From: Planctomycetaceae bacterium
Lineage (GTDB): Bacteria > Planctomycetota > Planctomycetia > Pirellulales > Pirellulaceae
Length of the DNA: 36,747 bases
Reading direction: 5' to 3'
NCBI GenBank assembly: GCA_002723275.1
Contig: PBNZ01000008.1
Coordinates: 1 to 36,747 of the forward strand
Position 1 is the first letter of the stretch. The number at the start of each line of letters is the position of its first letter. The position numbers and the translations under genes were made by a program. Shown in pieces: positions 34,758-36,747 of this stretch. Below the pieces are notes generated by a model. That model searched no databases. It was given only the letters and a program-made list of their open reading frames with translations, and was not told the DNA's origin.

Positions 34758-35864
34758 ATGGCTACCAGAATTGAACGCGATGCAACTCGGTTTCACCATA
34801 TCGTGCGTGGGAAAATACGCGAAAACATGCGCAAGTATGTGACCCATGGTGAAATGATTGGACGCAAAGGACGGGATATCGTCAGTATTCCCGTGCCGCA
34901 ACTTGATGTGCCTCGCTTCCGCTTCGGAAAGAATAAGTCGGGCGGCGTAGGGCAGGGCGAGGGTGAGCCTGGACAGCCGGTTGCCAGAGGCGATGACGAA
35001 GCAGGGCAGGGTGCTGCTGGAAGTGATCCAGGTGCCCATGTTCTCGAAGTTGATGTCACGCTAGAAGAGCTTGCGGATATTCTCGGAGATGAGCTCTGTT
35101 TGCCCCGGATTGAGCCGAAGGGCGACGCCAATATCTCCGAGGAACATGCTCGTTACAATTCGATTCGTCGAACCGGGCCGGAGTCATTGCGGCATTTTAA
35201 ACGGACCTATGTTCAGGCCCTGCGCAGACAGATTTCAACAGGCGTCTACAACCATCAGAAGCCTCGCATTGTTCCCGTTCGTGACGATATGCGGTATCGC
35301 TCGTGGACGAATGTCCCCGAACCGCATGCGAGTGCCGTCATCATCTACATGATGGACGTCTCTGGATCGATGACCGACGAACAGAAGGAAATCGTACGGA
35401 CTGAGGCGTTTTGGATTGATGCCTGGTTGCAGCGCCAGTATCAGGGGGTTGAGCGACGGTACATCATTCACGATGCCGCTGCCAAGGAGGTTGATGAGGA
35501 AACTTTTTATCACACGCGCGAAAGTGGTGGAACCAGAATAAGTTCGGCCTATCGAGTCGCAATCGACCTGATTGAGGAACATTTTCCAAAGTCGCAATGG
35601 AACATCTACTGCTTCCAGTTCTCAGATGGAGATAACTGGGGAGAAGATAACAAGGAAAGCTTGCGGATGCTGGAGGATCACCTGCTCACGGGATGTAATC
35701 TCTTCTGCTACGGCCAGGTTGAGAGCCCGTATGGTAGCGGTGACTACATTCATTCGCTGCAGTCTCGCTTTGGGGATGAATGTGAGAATTTGATTCTTTC
35801 GGAGATTGAAAATAAAGATGGAATTTACGAATCCATTCGATCGTTTTTGGGAACGGGAAAGTAG
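34758..35864 (+). CDS. yeaH: YeaH/YhbH family protein (UPF0229, DUF444)
   Basis: A 368-residue protein of the YeaH/YhbH family. It begins MATRIERDATRFHHIVRGKI, has the conserved IPVPQLDVPRFRFG motif, a Gly/Gln-rich hinge (62-92), then a von Willebrand A-like domain with MIDAS motif MMDVSGSM (Asp200). RIVPVRDDMRYRSW and the ESGGTRISSAYR segments match family members. It probably acts with PrkA, which has a conserved genomic partnership with it. It starts 41 nt after prkA and is followed by a small ORF rather than directly by spoVR. Confidence 0.93.
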   Translation: MATRIERDATRFHHIVRGKIRENMRKYVTHGEMIGRKGRDIVSIPVPQLDVPRFRFGKNKSGGVGQGEGEPGQPVARGDDEAGQGAAGSDPGAHVLEVDVTLEELADILGDELCLPRIEPKGDANISEEHARYNSIRRTGPESLRHFKRTYVQALRRQISTGVYNHQKPRIVPVRDDMRYRSWTNVPEPHASAVIIYMMDVSGSMTDEQKEIVRTEAFWIDAWLQRQYQGVERRYIIHDAAAKEVDEETFYHTRESGGTRISSAYRVAIDLIEEHFPKSQWNIYCFQFSDGDNWGEDNKESLRMLEDHLLTGCNLFCYGQVESPYGSGDYIHSLQSRFGDECENLILSEIENKDGIYESIRSFLGTGK

Positions 35865-35924
35865 TTGACTCGAGGCGGACTACCGGAGTTCGCCGTCCAT
35901 TTACGGATTTACGCGAGGGACTTA

Positions 35925-36131
35925 ATGATGATCGACATGAATCGATCCAGATTTCCGACTCGTTATCTCGTTCGAGTCGGCCACAACAGTGTGACAGTTG
36001 ATGGGCATTCACGGGCAGAAGCCATCCGGCGGGCCCGTATTCGTATGAGTCTCGATTTGCCTCGACTCTACGATGTGATTCATTCACTCGAAGATCAATG
36101 TTTTGTCGTCACGCAAGTAGAATCATCCTAA
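35925..36131 (+). CDS. Small ORF between yeaH and spoVR (68 aa, unknown)
   Basis: A 68-residue protein between yeaH (60 nt upstream) and spoVR (23 nt downstream). GAGGGA lies 5-6 nt before ATG 35925, which is why this start is chosen over the in-frame TTG at 35865. The sequence PTRYLVRVGHNSVTVDGHS then AEAIRRARIRMSLDLPRLYD and VIHSLEDQCFVVTQVESS reads as a small beta-alpha-beta unit with an Arg-rich helix. No family recognised. Its position suggests it belongs to the PrkA-YeaH-SpoVR system, possibly as an adaptor. Confidence 0.7.
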   Translation: MMIDMNRSRFPTRYLVRVGHNSVTVDGHSRAEAIRRARIRMSLDLPRLYDVIHSLEDQCFVVTQVESS

Positions 36132-36154
36132 GGCAAGTACTGGCAGGATAAGTT

Positions 36155-36747
36155 ATGGCGATTGTAGATCTGCGCGAGTTGCCACAGCAACTGGTCGACG
36201 TTCAATGTGAAATGGAGTCGCGAGCCACCGAATATGGGCTCGACTTCTTTCCCACGATTTTTGAGATTGTGGACGTGGACCAATTGAATGCCGTGGCCGC
36301 TTATGGTGGCTTCCCGACGCGATATCCGCATTGGCGGTTTGGGATGGAGTATGAACGGCTCTCTAAGGGCTACGCCTACGGCCTGCAGAAAATCTATGAA
36401 CTGGTGATCAATAACGATCCATGCTACGCCTATTTGCTCAACAGCAACTCAATGACAGATCACATGATGGTGATTGCGCACGTTTACGGTCACTGTGATT
36501 TCTTCAAGATGAACCATTGGTTCAGTCAGACAAATCGGAAGATGATCGATGAGATGGCAAACCACGGAAATCGGATTCGCCGGTACATGGATCGGTTTGG
36601 CGTTGAAGTGGTCGAGTCGTTTATTGACGTGTGTTTAAGCATTGAGGACCTTATCGATGTCCATTCGCCATTTATAAAACGCTTTGAGGGCGAACAGCGG
36701 TATCGATTTCGAGAGCATATCGATCAGGATGATCTTGCATCGTCCCG
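36155..36747 (+). CDS. spoVR: SpoVR-family protein (3' cut by window edge)
   Basis: The first ~197 residues of a SpoVR/YcgB-family protein; the frame runs off the end of the window. Read from ATG 36155: [17 protein letters not shown], then the hallmark [36 protein letters not shown] and [17 protein letters not shown]. These His/Cys-rich stretches are the most conserved part of the family, whose biochemical function is not established. In Bacillus SpoVR affects spore cortex formation. With prkA and yeaH upstream it completes the known three-gene group. Confidence 0.95.
   Translation, partial: MAIVDLRELPQQLVDVQCEMESRATEYGLDFFPTIFEIVDVDQLNAVAAYGGFPTRYPHWRFGMEYERLSKGYAYGLQKIYELVINNDPCYAYLLNSNSMTDHMMVIAHVYGHCDFFKMNHWFSQTNRKMIDEMANHGNRIRRYMDRFGVEVVESFIDVCLSIEDLIDVHSPFIKRFEGEQRYRFREHIDQDDLASS

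Noticed and set aside
1-36747. CRISPR arrays, tRNA or rRNA genes, insertion sequences and prophage genes
   Set aside because: No spaced direct repeats, no cloverleaf or rRNA-like sequence recognised, and no transposase, integrase or phage structural protein among the readable frames.

Overview
The window reads as a chromosomal segment of a planctomycete, most likely from the Pirellulales / Rhodopirellula-Blastopirellula side of the phylum. This is inferred from gene content, not from a marker gene. The clues are: a secreted protein with dockerin-like calcium repeats and a C-terminal Val-Pro-Glu-Pro-Ser sorting tail; a formylglycine sulfatase; two Gfo/Idh/MocA oxidoreductases; a Tat-exported sugar isomerase-like TIM-barrel protein; several lineage-specific membrane or secreted proteins without clear function; scattered small operons on both strands; and inconsistent Shine-Dalgarno use. 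I saw no rRNA, tRNA, CRISPR array, insertion sequence or phage module.

Layout. 1-3324: 3' end of the PEP-CTERM/dockerin protein with a strong terminator, a divergent SDR / DUF309 pair, and a Gfo/Idh/MocA oxidoreductase with a shared terminator between convergent genes. 3743-5372: membrane-anchored hypothetical, thiS, thiG. 5428-8713: zinc-ribbon membrane protein and a DinG-type helicase. 9046-14398: a tight same-strand run of hisF, a PilT-type ATPase, a membrane-anchored GspE/PilB relative with destroyed nucleotide-binding motifs, a CvpA-like protein, a DUF4190-like membrane protein and a DUF2007 protein. 14409-17567: MaoC-like hydratase, small membrane protein, Tat-exported TIM-barrel protein, a decayed TerC gene and a secreted protein with a secretin-like motif. 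17866-23186: FIST sensory protein and an AsmA-like anchored protein, convergent with an 893-residue secreted protein. 23261-25133: a histidine-kinase remnant followed by a TMEM43-TerB fusion. 25355-28122: GT39 glycosyltransferase divergent from a PAP2 phosphatase. 28263-31883: sulfatase translationally coupled to an SRPBCC protein, a second Gfo/Idh/MocA enzyme, and an orphan CheY-like regulator. 31884-32673: a long gap without a gene. 32674-end: prkA, yeaH, an unnamed 68-residue ORF, and spoVR cut by the window edge.

The best candidates for something under-described are: (1) the active PilT plus membrane-bound pseudo-ATPase pair behind hisF; (2) the small ORF embedded between yeaH and spoVR in the PrkA-YeaH-SpoVR stress operon; (3) the TMEM43-TerB fusion; and (4) two gene remnants, TerC and histidine kinase, that would be missed by ordinary gene calling. 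All functional statements rest on motif reading; no database search was possible.
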